From assembly GCF_035222375.1 (NCBI RefSeq), contig NC_085888.1, positions 744,001-808,000 of the forward strand: a stretch of DNA of 64,000 bases, read 5' to 3'. This document shows positions 55,273-64,000 of this stretch, piece by piece. The first letter of the stretch is position 1, and each line of letters opens with the position of its first letter. The translations under genes and the position numbers were made by a program. Origin of the DNA: Podospora pseudocomata. Taxonomy: Eukaryota > Ascomycota > Sordariomycetes > Sordariales > Podosporaceae. The notes beneath the pieces were generated by a model. The model was not told the origin of the DNA. It saw only the letters and a list, made by a program, of their open reading frames with translations, and did no database searches.

Positions 55273-56724
55273 ATGGGGATCGATTCCATTCCAACAGAGG
55301 TCCTGGACCTCATTTTTGACTGCCTTGAAAAGGAAAAGCCTGACAAAATGAATCGATACCGTCATCTTGGAGCAGCGGTGAGGCCAGAAAGCCTCCGAAA
55401 CGCCCGTCTAGTCTGTCGCCAATGGAACGCTCTTGCAACAAAGCATCTCTTCCGAACCATCGCTCTCATGCACAACGGAAACGACAAGGCATTCGACACG
55501 TGGAAGCAAATTGTCAACAGTCCGGCCGTACAGCAAGCTGCCCGTGAAGCCGAGATTTACAGTGTCCGCCCGCCACCACGCAGCTATTACCGCCAACTAG
55601 AGCGCGATTATGAAACATGGTGTTCGTGGGACTCGGGAGACTGGCCCGAGTTCGTGACAGCGATTCAAGGCCTCGGAAGCTTGCCCAACCTCCGGGCTGT
55701 CAACATTCGCTTCACAGAAGGGTGTGAAGGCGTCGAGAAAAGCGGCTACCGTGAAGAAATCGTGGAAACCTTTTCTACCCGGATGCACACAATTGAGAAC
55801 GTGTTCAAAGCGATCCAACGGCGGAAATCCCGTGCCAACCAAGTCATCACCCCCATCACATCTCTCACCATCGAGAACCTGCAAAATATGCCGTTCACCG
55901 AGTTTTTGGAAACCGGCCTCTTCCGCTCGGTCATCGAGGACATCACAGAGCTGCGTCTTTTGGTCGCTCAGGAGGATCACGACGACGGCCCCGACTACGA
56001 CCTGTACTATGACGAGCGTTTCACCTTTGAGCCCTGGCTTCAGGAGGAGTTCCTCCCCTGTTTCGCCAGCCGGCTCACATCGCTCAACATAACTTTCGGC
56101 GAGTGCTGGGGGGTTGCCCCCGGGTATTTTGATGGAAAGGGTCTGCATTTCCCCAATCTCAAAACGCTGATATTGGGGGAGTATGTCATTGGCCACCACG
56201 ACCAGTTCGACTGGGTTCCAGCCCAAACTACGCTCGAAACACTTTGCCTGAACCGATGTATGATTGTCTCGTACTTGGAATACGCCAGCGACGACATCGA
56301 GAAGTGGAACGACCTTACCACCCATGACTGGAAGTTTGTCGCGGATCGGGGAAGAGGTTGGACCCTTCGCCAGTTTGACGGTGCTTGGGAAGTGGTTTTT
56401 GATGCCATACGGATAAGACTCCCCAATCTTGTTCAATTTCGTATGGAGCATGCAAAGTTGAATGATGTCGCCGGCCGAGGTTTACGCTCGGTAGATGATA
56501 TGGACTGCTGCCTCTCGGCAAAGAGATATGTCCGTTTCTCATCTGGTACGATCTCACCCTGGCAAGAATCAGACAGCGATGGCCACATGGATATCGAGTT
56601 GGGGGGTGAGGACGAGGCGGAGTGTTCCGTAGTTAACCGGGCAATGGAGACGCAGGAGGGAGACATGAGGGCATTCAAGGAGCTCCTTCAAGCAGTTGAA
56701 GAAAGGGCGAGGAGGCGGTTGTGA
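55273..56724 (+). CDS. F-box protein
   Basis: One exon encodes 483 residues. The N terminus carries an F-box: IPTEVLDLIFDCLEKE and, after a short insert, NARLVCRQWNALATKHLF. The rest has spaced hydrophobic patterns (ITSLTIENLQNMPFTEFLE, FPNLKTLILGEYVIG, LETLCLNRCMIVSYLEY) like degenerate leucine-rich repeats. F-box proteins link substrates to SCF ubiquitin ligases through Skp1; fungal F-box/LRR genes of this type are numerous and their substrates unknown. The C terminus is acidic (DIELGGEDEAE). No intron is needed. Confidence 0.85.
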   Translation: MGIDSIPTEVLDLIFDCLEKEKPDKMNRYRHLGAAVRPESLRNARLVCRQWNALATKHLFRTIALMHNGNDKAFDTWKQIVNSPAVQQAAREAEIYSVRPPPRSYYRQLERDYETWCSWDSGDWPEFVTAIQGLGSLPNLRAVNIRFTEGCEGVEKSGYREEIVETFSTRMHTIENVFKAIQRRKSRANQVITPITSLTIENLQNMPFTEFLETGLFRSVIEDITELRLLVAQEDHDDGPDYDLYYDERFTFEPWLQEEFLPCFASRLTSLNITFGECWGVAPGYFDGKGLHFPNLKTLILGEYVIGHHDQFDWVPAQTTLETLCLNRCMIVSYLEYASDDIEKWNDLTTHDWKFVADRGRGWTLRQFDGAWEVVFDAIRIRLPNLVQFRMEHAKLNDVAGRGLRSVDDMDCCLSAKRYVRFSSGTISPWQESDSDGHMDIELGGEDEAECSVVNRAMETQEGDMRAFKELLQAVEERARRRL

Positions 56725-57694
56725 GCCAATGTCGTTCACTGAAAGTACCAGTAAGCAGCACAATGTACGGACAAGCATGCGCTGCCCTACTACCTACATG
56801 CTACGTACCTGCTACCTACCTGCTCGATGATAACATCATCAACTTCTGAGCATACCGGTCCATTCAGGCAATGAAATGAAACACGCAAAGGCGTTGGGTT
56901 AGCCTCGTGGTTATCGTTGGTCTGAGCCTGATGTTATGGGATGATATCCGGTTTAGGGTTATTTGGGCGATTGACATAGGAGACTTGCGCTTGACGTGGG
57001 AGGCGGGAGGCTAAGAGAGACACGAGGAGATACGAGGAAGTTCGGACGGTTCTAGTGGACATTTCGCATGCTTTGTAGGGGAGGTCCGGAGGTTTGAGAG
57101 GTGTAAGAAGGCGTCGTGGGCCGTGTTTTTCATTTTCCTTTCTTTTCTTCTTTATCCGACAAGTCAATCTTTTACCCTGTGACCCACGCCTGTACCCAGT
57201 CGTGGGCCCTTAATACCTGGTGAAAACCTACACAATTGCTGTAACATATTCGGTCATACTACAGATTTCCAGGCTCTTGCATTAATCCTGGGCATATGAA
57301 GGTATTGAGCTTCAGCTCTGTCAATGCTGTCTTTGTCTTGACCTGGGGGCTTACAAACCGTTGAATACAGTATAGGATCCAAAAAGGTATTAATTCTGGT
57401 ATTACACGAGGGAAAGTCCCTAGCTAGCCCGATAAAGCCGAACCTCGTAGCTTAGGTCCCACTGCCAAGGTGATAATTTGCCTAATAGCGGGTCCGTTTG
57501 ACCAATTTGACACAAACCCAGGGTTAGCAGTGAAATGCACGTTCCAGGTCATTCCGAAAGACACCTCCAACCCTGAGACAAATCATCCAATCGGACTTAT
57601 TCGACCAGTTGATCGACATGGAACCCGTCCAACGTCGCATACCTTGTTCACAGCAACATATCATCTTGGAATTAGCCCCCCAACTCGCAACAAA
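56725..57694. other. Intergenic region
   Basis: The 970 bp between the F-box and methyltransferase genes begins with a run of TACCTAC/CTACC repeats (56788-56822). The frame upstream of the methyltransferase ATG is open back to 57470, but that part has no conserved sequence and is taken as 5' UTR. Confidence 0.4.
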
Positions 57695-58606
57695 ATGGCA
57701 GCCATAGCCCGGATCACGGCTTTTGCAAAAACCACTCGACTTGCGCCTTGTCCTCCACGAACCATGGCAACATCAACCACAAGTACCAAACCCGACTGGT
57801 CCCCGGAGAAATATCTCCGCTTCGAAGCTCCCCGTGGCAGGCCCATCAACGACTTGATCTCATTCCTCTCCCGCTCCGGCCTATCACAACCGCAGAGGAT
57901 CATCGACTTGGGCTCCGGGCCGGGAAACTCGACCATTGCCCTCAAGAAGCAATGGCCTGGCGCACAAATCACCGGCGTTGAGCTCTCCCCCGCCATGGTC
58001 ACCGCTGCCAGCGAGAAGAATGGCGGCGAAGGCATCGACTACCAAGCCGGCGATGTGAAGGACTTCATCGCGCCCCCAGACACCGACCTCATCTTTAGCA
58101 ATGCAGTGTTCCACTGGCTGCGTAGCAGTGAAAGAATCGCAACGATTGTGCAACACCTCAAGCGACTAAAGCCAGGGGGTTTGTTGGCGTTCCAGGTGCC
58201 GGATAACTTTGCTGAGCCATCTCATCGTTTGATGAGAGACACGGCATACCACTCTCCGGGACCGTGGGCAAAGTACTTTATGGGTCAAGACCAAAAGCCG
58301 GAGCTTGACCCGATCGAGTCGGTGGGGACATGGTACAACTCACTGAAACCTCATTGCGAAAGCGTCGAGATCTGGCACACGACATATCACCATATCCTTG
58401 AGGGACATGAGGCGATTGTCAAGTGGTTTGAGACCACGGGGCTGAAGCCGTACCTGGATTTGTTGGAGCAGGATGAGGCAGCAAAGAAGGCGTTTTTGGA
58501 GCAGTATGTAAGAGGACTGAAGAGAGAGTATCAGACATTGGCGGACGGAAGGGTGGTGCTTCACTTTCCCAGGTTGTTTGTAGTAGGCTTCCGAGGTAAG
58601 GCATGA
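57695..58606 (+). CDS. Trans-aconitate methyltransferase (Tam-like)
   Basis: The 303-residue product is a class I SAM methyltransferase: motif I IIDLGSGPGNST, then ITGVELSPAMV, DLIFSNAVFHWL and LKPGGLLAFQVPDN. The C-terminal half keeps Tam marks: HRLMRDTAY, WHTTYHHILEGHEAIVKWFE, TGLKPYLDLL and LHFPRLFVVGFR. It should transfer a methyl group from SAM to trans-aconitate, giving the monomethyl ester, and so remove an aconitase inhibitor. The similarity is to the bacterial Tam protein family. About 35 extra N-terminal residues, Arg/Ala/Thr-rich with a second Met (MATSTTSTKPDW), could be a mitochondrial presequence with a cytosolic form from the inner Met; this is inference. Confidence 0.93.
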   Translation: MAAIARITAFAKTTRLAPCPPRTMATSTTSTKPDWSPEKYLRFEAPRGRPINDLISFLSRSGLSQPQRIIDLGSGPGNSTIALKKQWPGAQITGVELSPAMVTAASEKNGGEGIDYQAGDVKDFIAPPDTDLIFSNAVFHWLRSSERIATIVQHLKRLKPGGLLAFQVPDNFAEPSHRLMRDTAYHSPGPWAKYFMGQDQKPELDPIESVGTWYNSLKPHCESVEIWHTTYHHILEGHEAIVKWFETTGLKPYLDLLEQDEAAKKAFLEQYVRGLKREYQTLADGRVVLHFPRLFVVGFRGKA

Positions 58607-60359
58607 GTCTTCCGCCGTGCGACTTTGGTGATGCCATGACGTTTGCAGTGGAAGTGAGAAATTGAGGACGGATTCTGATGCGGGGTATCAGTCAGACCAG
58701 TGGGGTTTGGTCAACACTAGCCACACATTGTATCTTAAAGGCGGGGGGTATTTAACTACTACTGTGTTGCGCATAGGGAAACCAGAAGATGAGGCTTGTG
58801 CTACTTAATTGACTCTTGAAGAACATAGATGCAATTGGGAATTATCTGTGACCTGATGTACCACCTTGTCCCATCGGAAAGGAGGTCTCATCCATCGGCA
58901 TCGAGCCACAATTGAGGACATCTTCTGGGGACAGTGGGAAATCCGTCCTCAGTGGGGCACCGTCTCATCCAGTGGCTCTGATTGGCCACTTATAGGTTAA
59001 CCGAAATCAGCCCTGTGAGGGCGCCGGATGCCTGAGGCGCAGTTGCCGCACCAGACAGCCGGATTGGCAGGGATGCAGCTGCGCGGGCTGTCTTTTTGCG
59101 CGCTGCGCCTGAGGACGCTCTTAAACCCATCGTGACCCTGACTGCCGCCTCCTTTCGTCCTCTCTTTTTCTCCTTACCCATTTTCTTACTTTCGCTTCGA
59201 TACCATACCCGTCAACCAAAAATTATCACCAAAAATCCTGAAAGGTCACTTTCAACGCCCATTGCGCGCGTCTACGCGCCTTTGTTTCAACACCCTTGTC
59301 AGCGTCATGACTGCCTAGATACTGCTTACCTAGCCGTCGAAGAATCCAAATTGTGAGCTCAGATCTCGGACACTACTACCTAGCTGCCTGCATGTGCAAC
59401 CCGTGAAGTTTGTTTCTAACACTCCAGATTTAGCATCCCCCCTGTGTTCATTGGGAACGTCGCCATGGATTTTCGACCTTGGAACCCTGCGCCCGACGAT
59501 CCACAGCCCACCACCCTCACCATGGCTTCCTTCCCCCGCAATCGACATCGAGGTCTCTCGGTAGGAGCTGGACGGAATCTTGAACGTCGGTCTGAGATTT
59601 GTCTCAGCTCCCTCGGGAACAAAGATACCGCGTGTTCAGGGTTCAAGCCAGTGCTTCAAAGAAGCGCTTACCTGGACGGTCCACTTTCCAAAGGTCGAGG
59701 TCTCGAGTTCGAACGCCAACCTCTTTGGTTTTCTGGATTGCCGCGAACACACCCGACGTGGTGGTCAACCCCCGCCCAGATATGCGCTCCCATAATGGTG
59801 GGTCGTCACGACCCAACACTACACCTACCTCTCTCAAGCACAGAGAGCACTCAATCCTGGGCATCCCGGACTCCGGTTCAACGCACCACCCACGACTTCT
59901 GCTATATCAAAATGAAACCACGGCATGAGGTTGTGATTCGGCAGACTCGTCAAGAATATCATTTTTGGGGTCTCGGAGGAGACAATTCTTCCCTTCGACC
60001 ACTGGTTGAAGATCCATTTTGCGGTTCTCCACATCAGCGTTTGGATGGAGGCAACGAGTTGGACAAGGCGACCTCAACAGGATCAGTCCTGTTCGGGCAG
60101 ACGATAGCACTCACCAACATCTAAGGATGTGGCAACTAGAGGCCGAGAAGGCTTCGCGACCTAGAACTACGTCGTTAAACTGGTTCCCGCCCGCTATCGC
60201 CAACCTAAACCTGCTGTCTTGACAAAAGATTTTTGCTCGCCGCCACCAATCAACAACGCTCATCAATCGCAACTGCAACCAACCGAAACCAAACAATTTC
60301 AACCCTACCAAATAGCATCTCCAGCTCACGGCACATCAACCGTGAGTTGGGTCTTCACG
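58607..60359. other. Intergenic region with an uncertain reading frame
   Basis: An open frame from the ATG at 59465 to 60124 (about 219 residues) has no motif, and two overlapping frames (59580-59795 and 59599-59928) compete with it. The pattern could be a decayed gene or a long 5' UTR of the C2H2 gene downstream. TATAGG near 58992 and CT-rich tracts near 59150 are typical of fungal promoters. I do not call a gene. Confidence 0.35.
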
Positions 60360-61271
60360 ATGTCCACCAACGCTTACTCCCCTCAACCCCACTCCCCCTG
60401 CGTCCCATCTGAGGAACAGGGGGAGTGGGTGTGGGTTCCGAAGACGGCCATGCCTTCTCCTCAGGCTGGTCAGCTCGACTACCAATTCACCACCACACCA
60501 CTCTTCACACCCGCCTTCGGCGACTCCTCCGTTTCACCCAGCACACTCTCCGCCGACCCGTGGGACTCGTTGATGATGACAGGTCAAGTGGATAACACAT
60601 TGTTTACTTCGCCCTCGTCCTCCATGATTAACGAGTTTGGTACCCCTTTCACAGGCAGCCCTGCTGACGCCCTTCTCGAAGACTTTGGCCATGTGGGCCG
60701 GTCGGATCTCTTTCCCGAAGCTGTTCCGCCCCTTCAGGGCTTCCTTACGGACGATCTCCTCACCCCCTTTATGGACGCTACGCTCTTCCCTGCTGCCGAT
60801 ATCAACTTGAACCTGAACACCTTCGTGCCTGATGTTACAACGCCTTTTTCTCACTTCGGCGTCGCCCTCAGCCCCACGTCGTCTGTTCACGAGAGCTCTC
60901 CGACATTCAGCTACAGCCCTCCCATTTTCGACTCACCCTTTCCGGCTACCACTGGGGCTTCTTCCGATATCACCTCTCCCTCTACTCCTCACATCCACTC
61001 GTGCTCCGAGTCCAACTGCTCCAAGACCTTTGACAAAGTGTCTGATCTCAAGAGACACGAACGTAAACACCGCCAGCCATTCCGATGCGAGCTCTGTGGC
61101 AAGGGACACCTTGACAAGCGCGCGCTTGGTCGGCACTTGTGGGCGAAACACCCCGAGTACGCTCAGCAACACAACACCAGGTCGGAGCGGATAAGGTGCA
61201 CCGAGTGCGACTACGAGGGGAGGGCAGATAATGTCGCCCGACACTCGAAGCGACATGCCAAGAAGCGGTAG
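60360..61271 (+). CDS. C2H2 zinc-finger transcription factor-like protein
   Basis: One exon gives 303 residues from the ATG at 60360, a good start followed by STNAYSPQPHSP. Residues 1-215 are Ser/Pro/Thr/Phe-rich with acidic patches, as in an activation domain (DALLEDFGHVG, LTDDLLTPFMDATLF). Three C2H2 fingers close the protein: CSESNCSKTFDKVSDLKRH, CELCGKGHLDKRALGRH and CTECDYEGRADNVARH, ending KRHAKKR. The first two are close-spaced; the third follows a 25-residue link. Nuclear DNA binding is inferred. The frame is open upstream to 60219 but without an ATG. Confidence 0.88.
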   Translation: MSTNAYSPQPHSPCVPSEEQGEWVWVPKTAMPSPQAGQLDYQFTTTPLFTPAFGDSSVSPSTLSADPWDSLMMTGQVDNTLFTSPSSSMINEFGTPFTGSPADALLEDFGHVGRSDLFPEAVPPLQGFLTDDLLTPFMDATLFPAADINLNLNTFVPDVTTPFSHFGVALSPTSSVHESSPTFSYSPPIFDSPFPATTGASSDITSPSTPHIHSCSESNCSKTFDKVSDLKRHERKHRQPFRCELCGKGHLDKRALGRHLWAKHPEYAQQHNTRSERIRCTECDYEGRADNVARHSKRHAKKR

Positions 61272-62036
61272 GGGGTTGAAGTGGTGTGTGAGCGCATGTG
61301 TGTGTGTGTCATGATACCCGTGAAGTCTTCTCCTTTTGTGTTTTCTTACCTCTTTTTGTTTCAGCGTGCATATGTTCTTTTGGCGTTTTTTGGAATTTGG
61401 AGAGAAGGATAGGGCCCGTGGTGAGTTAGGGTTCCTCTGGGTGGCTTAGATGATTGCGGTGGATAGGGACTTGGGTCAGTCTTTCTTGAAGCCAGTAGCG
61501 ATGTCGCTTTACTTGCACAATAAAATCAGTAAAAATTTACGTATGGTGCCTTTTCTGTGATGTATGCTATGACACCGTTGGATACATCAACAGACCTCAT
61601 AGGCATCTTACCTCGACGCTTGAAGATCCTTCCGGCGGATAAGATGTACTCGTGTCCACTGCTTGGAAGGCGTTTGACCTTGATTCTGCGCAGCAACTCA
61701 CAATGGAATTGTACGACGCCAGGTTAGAAACAAAGCACCTCGGTTTTGACATGCCGTCGAAAAAAGGCACCGAATTGTACCATGGTTATTCATTGCGCCG
61801 CATCCCGCGCGGAAACTTGTCAGCCATATGATTCGTCCGCATTTGGTGTAACGGGTTGGCTAGAACCCCGGAGTCCGAAGATCCTCAACATTACAAGTGC
61901 TGAAAGAGCCCTGGTTTGTTTCCACCACCATGGCCTCATCCTTCAGCTCAGAAAGTTAAACTGAACGTATATGTCAACTAGGGTACCTTACAGTCAGAGT
62001 TTCATCTCGCAGAGCACCTGTTACGCCTTCTTCAAG
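61272..62036. other. Intergenic region
   Basis: A 765-bp gap with a short GT microsatellite at about 61297-61309 just after the C2H2 stop; no exon supported. Confidence 0.4.
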
Positions 62037-63020
62037 ATGGTCTCCTACACCGAGATCCTCTCCTCCAACGCCCTCATCACCACCTCCACCACCCCCCTCC
62101 GCGTCGCTGTTTTCGTCGGGGGCACCTCCGGCATAGGCAAGCTCACCATCCGCGCCCTGGTCGCAACAGGCACCCCCATCAAAATCTACCTCCTCGGCCG
62201 AAAACCCTCCCAATCGCGCACCCTCCCCTTCATCAAAGAACTGCACACCCTCAACCCCAAAGCAGAAATCATCTTCACCGAAGCGGAAGTCTCCCTCCTT
62301 GTCGACGTAAAAAGAGTGTGCAGCCACATTTCATCCCTCGAATCCAAAATCGACTTGTTGTTCCTCTCCGCCGGCTTCGCACCCTGGGGGGGACAGCGGA
62401 AAGAAACTGCCGAAGGGCATGAGGTGGCGCAGGCGTTGGAGTATTACTCCCGCATGCTCTTCATTCTCCACCTTCTCCCTTTGTTGGACAGTGGAAGGGT
62501 GGTTAGTGTTTTGGGTGGGGGGATGGAGACAACCTACTTTCTCGATATGGAAGACTGGGAGTTGAAAAAGGAGGGGAATTTCACTATTTGGAGGGCGAGG
62601 CCGCAGTATATTGGGATGAACACCATTATGCTGGATAGGTTAGCCAAGGAGAACCCCAACGTGACCTTTATACATTCACTGCCTGGGGCGGTGGATACAG
62701 GGAATGTAAGACGGGGTTGGGATGGAAAGTCAATTCTAGGATGGGCTTTTATCCGGTTTATCGAGGGGGTGAACTGGCTGGTGGCCTTTTCTGACGAGGA
62801 GTCTGGACAGAGACATTTGTTTCAGAGCACCAGCGCTGCTTTTGGGGGGCGCGGTGTGCCGTGGAGTGGTGAGGCGGGTAGAGCTACGGCGGGAGGGTTG
62901 TTTCTTGTTAGCAACAAGTGCGATTGTACGCCTAATACGAAGGTGGTGGATCAGCTTCGTGACAAGGGGCAGGAGAAGTTGTGGGGGCACACGATGGAAA
63001 TTCTCGGGCCATATTTGTAA
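62037..63020 (+). CDS. Atypical short-chain dehydrogenase/reductase
   Basis: One exon gives 327 residues from the ATG at 62037. The Rossmann start is AVFVGGTSGIGKLTIRAL, with a basic residue pair after the second strand (LGRKPSQSR) suggesting NADP. IDLLFLSAG stands in place of the NNAG motif. In the active-site helix the usual YxxxK reads YIGMN: the Lys is replaced by Asn, while RVVSVLGGG and FIHSLPGAVDTG keep the strands on both sides. Fungal SDR-like proteins of this kind occur in secondary metabolism and as unknown oxidoreductases. Loss of the Lys may mean altered or no redox chemistry. The frame upstream of 62037 is open but unconserved. Confidence 0.87.
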   Translation: MVSYTEILSSNALITTSTTPLRVAVFVGGTSGIGKLTIRALVATGTPIKIYLLGRKPSQSRTLPFIKELHTLNPKAEIIFTEAEVSLLVDVKRVCSHISSLESKIDLLFLSAGFAPWGGQRKETAEGHEVAQALEYYSRMLFILHLLPLLDSGRVVSVLGGGMETTYFLDMEDWELKKEGNFTIWRARPQYIGMNTIMLDRLAKENPNVTFIHSLPGAVDTGNVRRGWDGKSILGWAFIRFIEGVNWLVAFSDEESGQRHLFQSTSAAFGGRGVPWSGEAGRATAGGLFLVSNKCDCTPNTKVVDQLRDKGQEKLWGHTMEILGPYL

Positions 63021-63100
63021 CTATTCTAATGTTGGCAAAAAGCGGGTGAATGGACTGAGTGAGAGAAGGGCAAAATGGCGAAAATAATATTGTGGTTTGA

Positions 63101-63181
63101 CTCTCCCGCCGGGAATTGAACCCGGGTCTCGAGCGTTGTTGGAATGACAAGCTCACATACTGACCACTATACTACGGAAGA
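63101..63181 (-). tRNA. tRNA-Asp(GUC) with a 9-nt intron
   Basis: The minus strand folds as a cloverleaf: acceptor TCTTCCG/CGGGAGA with discriminator G, D arm GTATAGTGGTCAGTATG, anticodon stem TGAGC/GCTCG, loop TTGTCA with anticodon GTC, and T loop GGTTCAATTCC. Ten bases lie between position 37 and the 3' stem, so a canonical-position intron of about 9 nt is predicted. A TTTT run about 17 nt past the 3' end could stop RNA polymerase III. Confidence 0.9.
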
Positions 63182-64000
63182 TTTACAGATGTTGACACCT
63201 GTCGTAGCTTGCTGTTGGTGGAGAAGCTGGGACCTAAGAAGGACAGTGGAAATTGCAGCTGAGACCCCCCCCCCCCTTTTGACTCGGTATCTTAGCGCAA
63301 AACTTTTGGACCAGGCGTCAAAGATTTCCTACCACTCTTGATTCCTGTTGGTTATTGTGTCCCTCTGTTTTACCTGAATGAAGACCTTTTGCTCTGCTTA
63401 TCGTGAAAGTGAACTTGAAGTCTGCGCCAAGCAAATAACATCCTGATACAGAACCAAGTAACATCGTGCTGTGCTGAAGAAGTGGTCTGATGGTGACGAG
63501 GTAACTTCGCTCGCTGTAGAAACGCCCACCTTTCCTTTCCAGGAAAAAGATTACCACTAGATAGGAAGACTGCAGGATCTGGTGTTGCTCGAGCATGGGG
63601 CGGGACAGACCTTCTTTTTGAACATCCACGGATTTAGAACTGATCATCGCAAGGAACGTAAGCTAGTCGGTTTTTGCAGCTAGAGCTGAAGATTACTGCC
63701 AACGTCAAGTTGGGGCCAAGCCAATCACATCCTCCCGGCAACTCAGACGAGCTGGCTCAAGGTAACACCAGATACACCAAAAAGAACCAAGCCCTGGAGA
63801 AACAGGATTCTGTGGCCGAAATATGCAGAAATGCAACTGTTCTGCTCCTCTCAGCCCCACATGTCACAGCTGTCAGTTGTTGTCAAATGAATCGAAGAAC
63901 GGTTATACCCGCTGATCAGGGCCTAATATGGCGATCATTTTGTGGGACCTGACCATTGCGTCGTATCGTCAACCTCAAAAGAAAGCCATTCTTGGTTGAA
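63182..64000. other. Terminal intergenic stretch
   Basis: No gene is supported to the window end. A C12-like homopolymer lies near 63266-63277. Open frames are short and lack motifs. Confidence 0.4.

Noticed and set aside
59690-59725. GAGTTCGAAC, T-loop-like sequence of a tRNA
   Set aside because: No acceptor, D or anticodon stems can be drawn around it.
59465-60124. 220-residue open frame before the C2H2 gene
   Set aside because: No motif or splice partner, and two other long frames overlap it; kept only as an uncertain region.

Overview
The window looks like a chromosomal segment of a filamentous ascomycete, probably a Sordariomycete near Sordariales (taxonomic placement is inference). 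The evidence is genes broken by short GT-AG introns of about 49-110 nt with CTAAC-like branch sites, intron-bearing nuclear tRNA genes, and fungus-specific families: HET, goodbye-type STAND proteins, DUF6594, DUF1996, GH10 xylanase and the fungal TC-type terpene cyclase. I see no rRNA, CRISPR array, plasmid or phage feature, and no recognisable LTR, LINE or DNA transposon.

Layout. 0-5 kb: a C2H2 protein, a tiny mitochondrial-type membrane protein, and a HET-domain protein with eight 32-residue C-terminal repeats. 5-14 kb: a small alpha-beta-barrel-like protein, a divergent kinase-like protein with Gln-rich tails, a second HET protein whose HET domain is interrupted by a membrane hairpin, and a secreted DUF1996 protein. 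14-24 kb, mostly minus strand: an Arg/Asp-rich protein, a decayed gene, the mitochondrial GTPase GUF1 (LepA/EF4), and a 1337-residue MIT-domain protein. 24-30 kb is gene-poor and holds a second decayed gene for a membrane protein. 30-38 kb: a secreted GH10 endoxylanase, a large goodbye/NTPase/ankyrin/SPRY NLR-like protein, and a tRNA-Ala. 39-43 kb: three small membrane proteins and a lone class I terpene cyclase domain. 44-50 kb: two DUF6594 paralogues around an opposite-strand membrane-anchored protein, then a secreted protein built of repeated exon modules. 51-58 kb: a CorA-like protein, an F-box protein and a trans-aconitate methyltransferase. 60-63 kb: a C2H2 factor, an atypical SDR and an intron-containing tRNA-Asp.

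How they fit. Housekeeping genes (GUF1, MIT protein, tRNAs) alternate with accessory genes. Two HET proteins, a kinase-like protein with large disordered tails and an NLR-like protein lie within 37 kb; these are the families that build non-self recognition and regulated cell death in fungi, so a fast-evolving recognition neighbourhood is plausible but not shown. The xylanase and DUF1996 proteins are secreted. The terpene cyclase has no visible P450 or prenyltransferase partner in the window. Exon structures were read by eye from splice signals and frame continuity, so boundaries are predictions.
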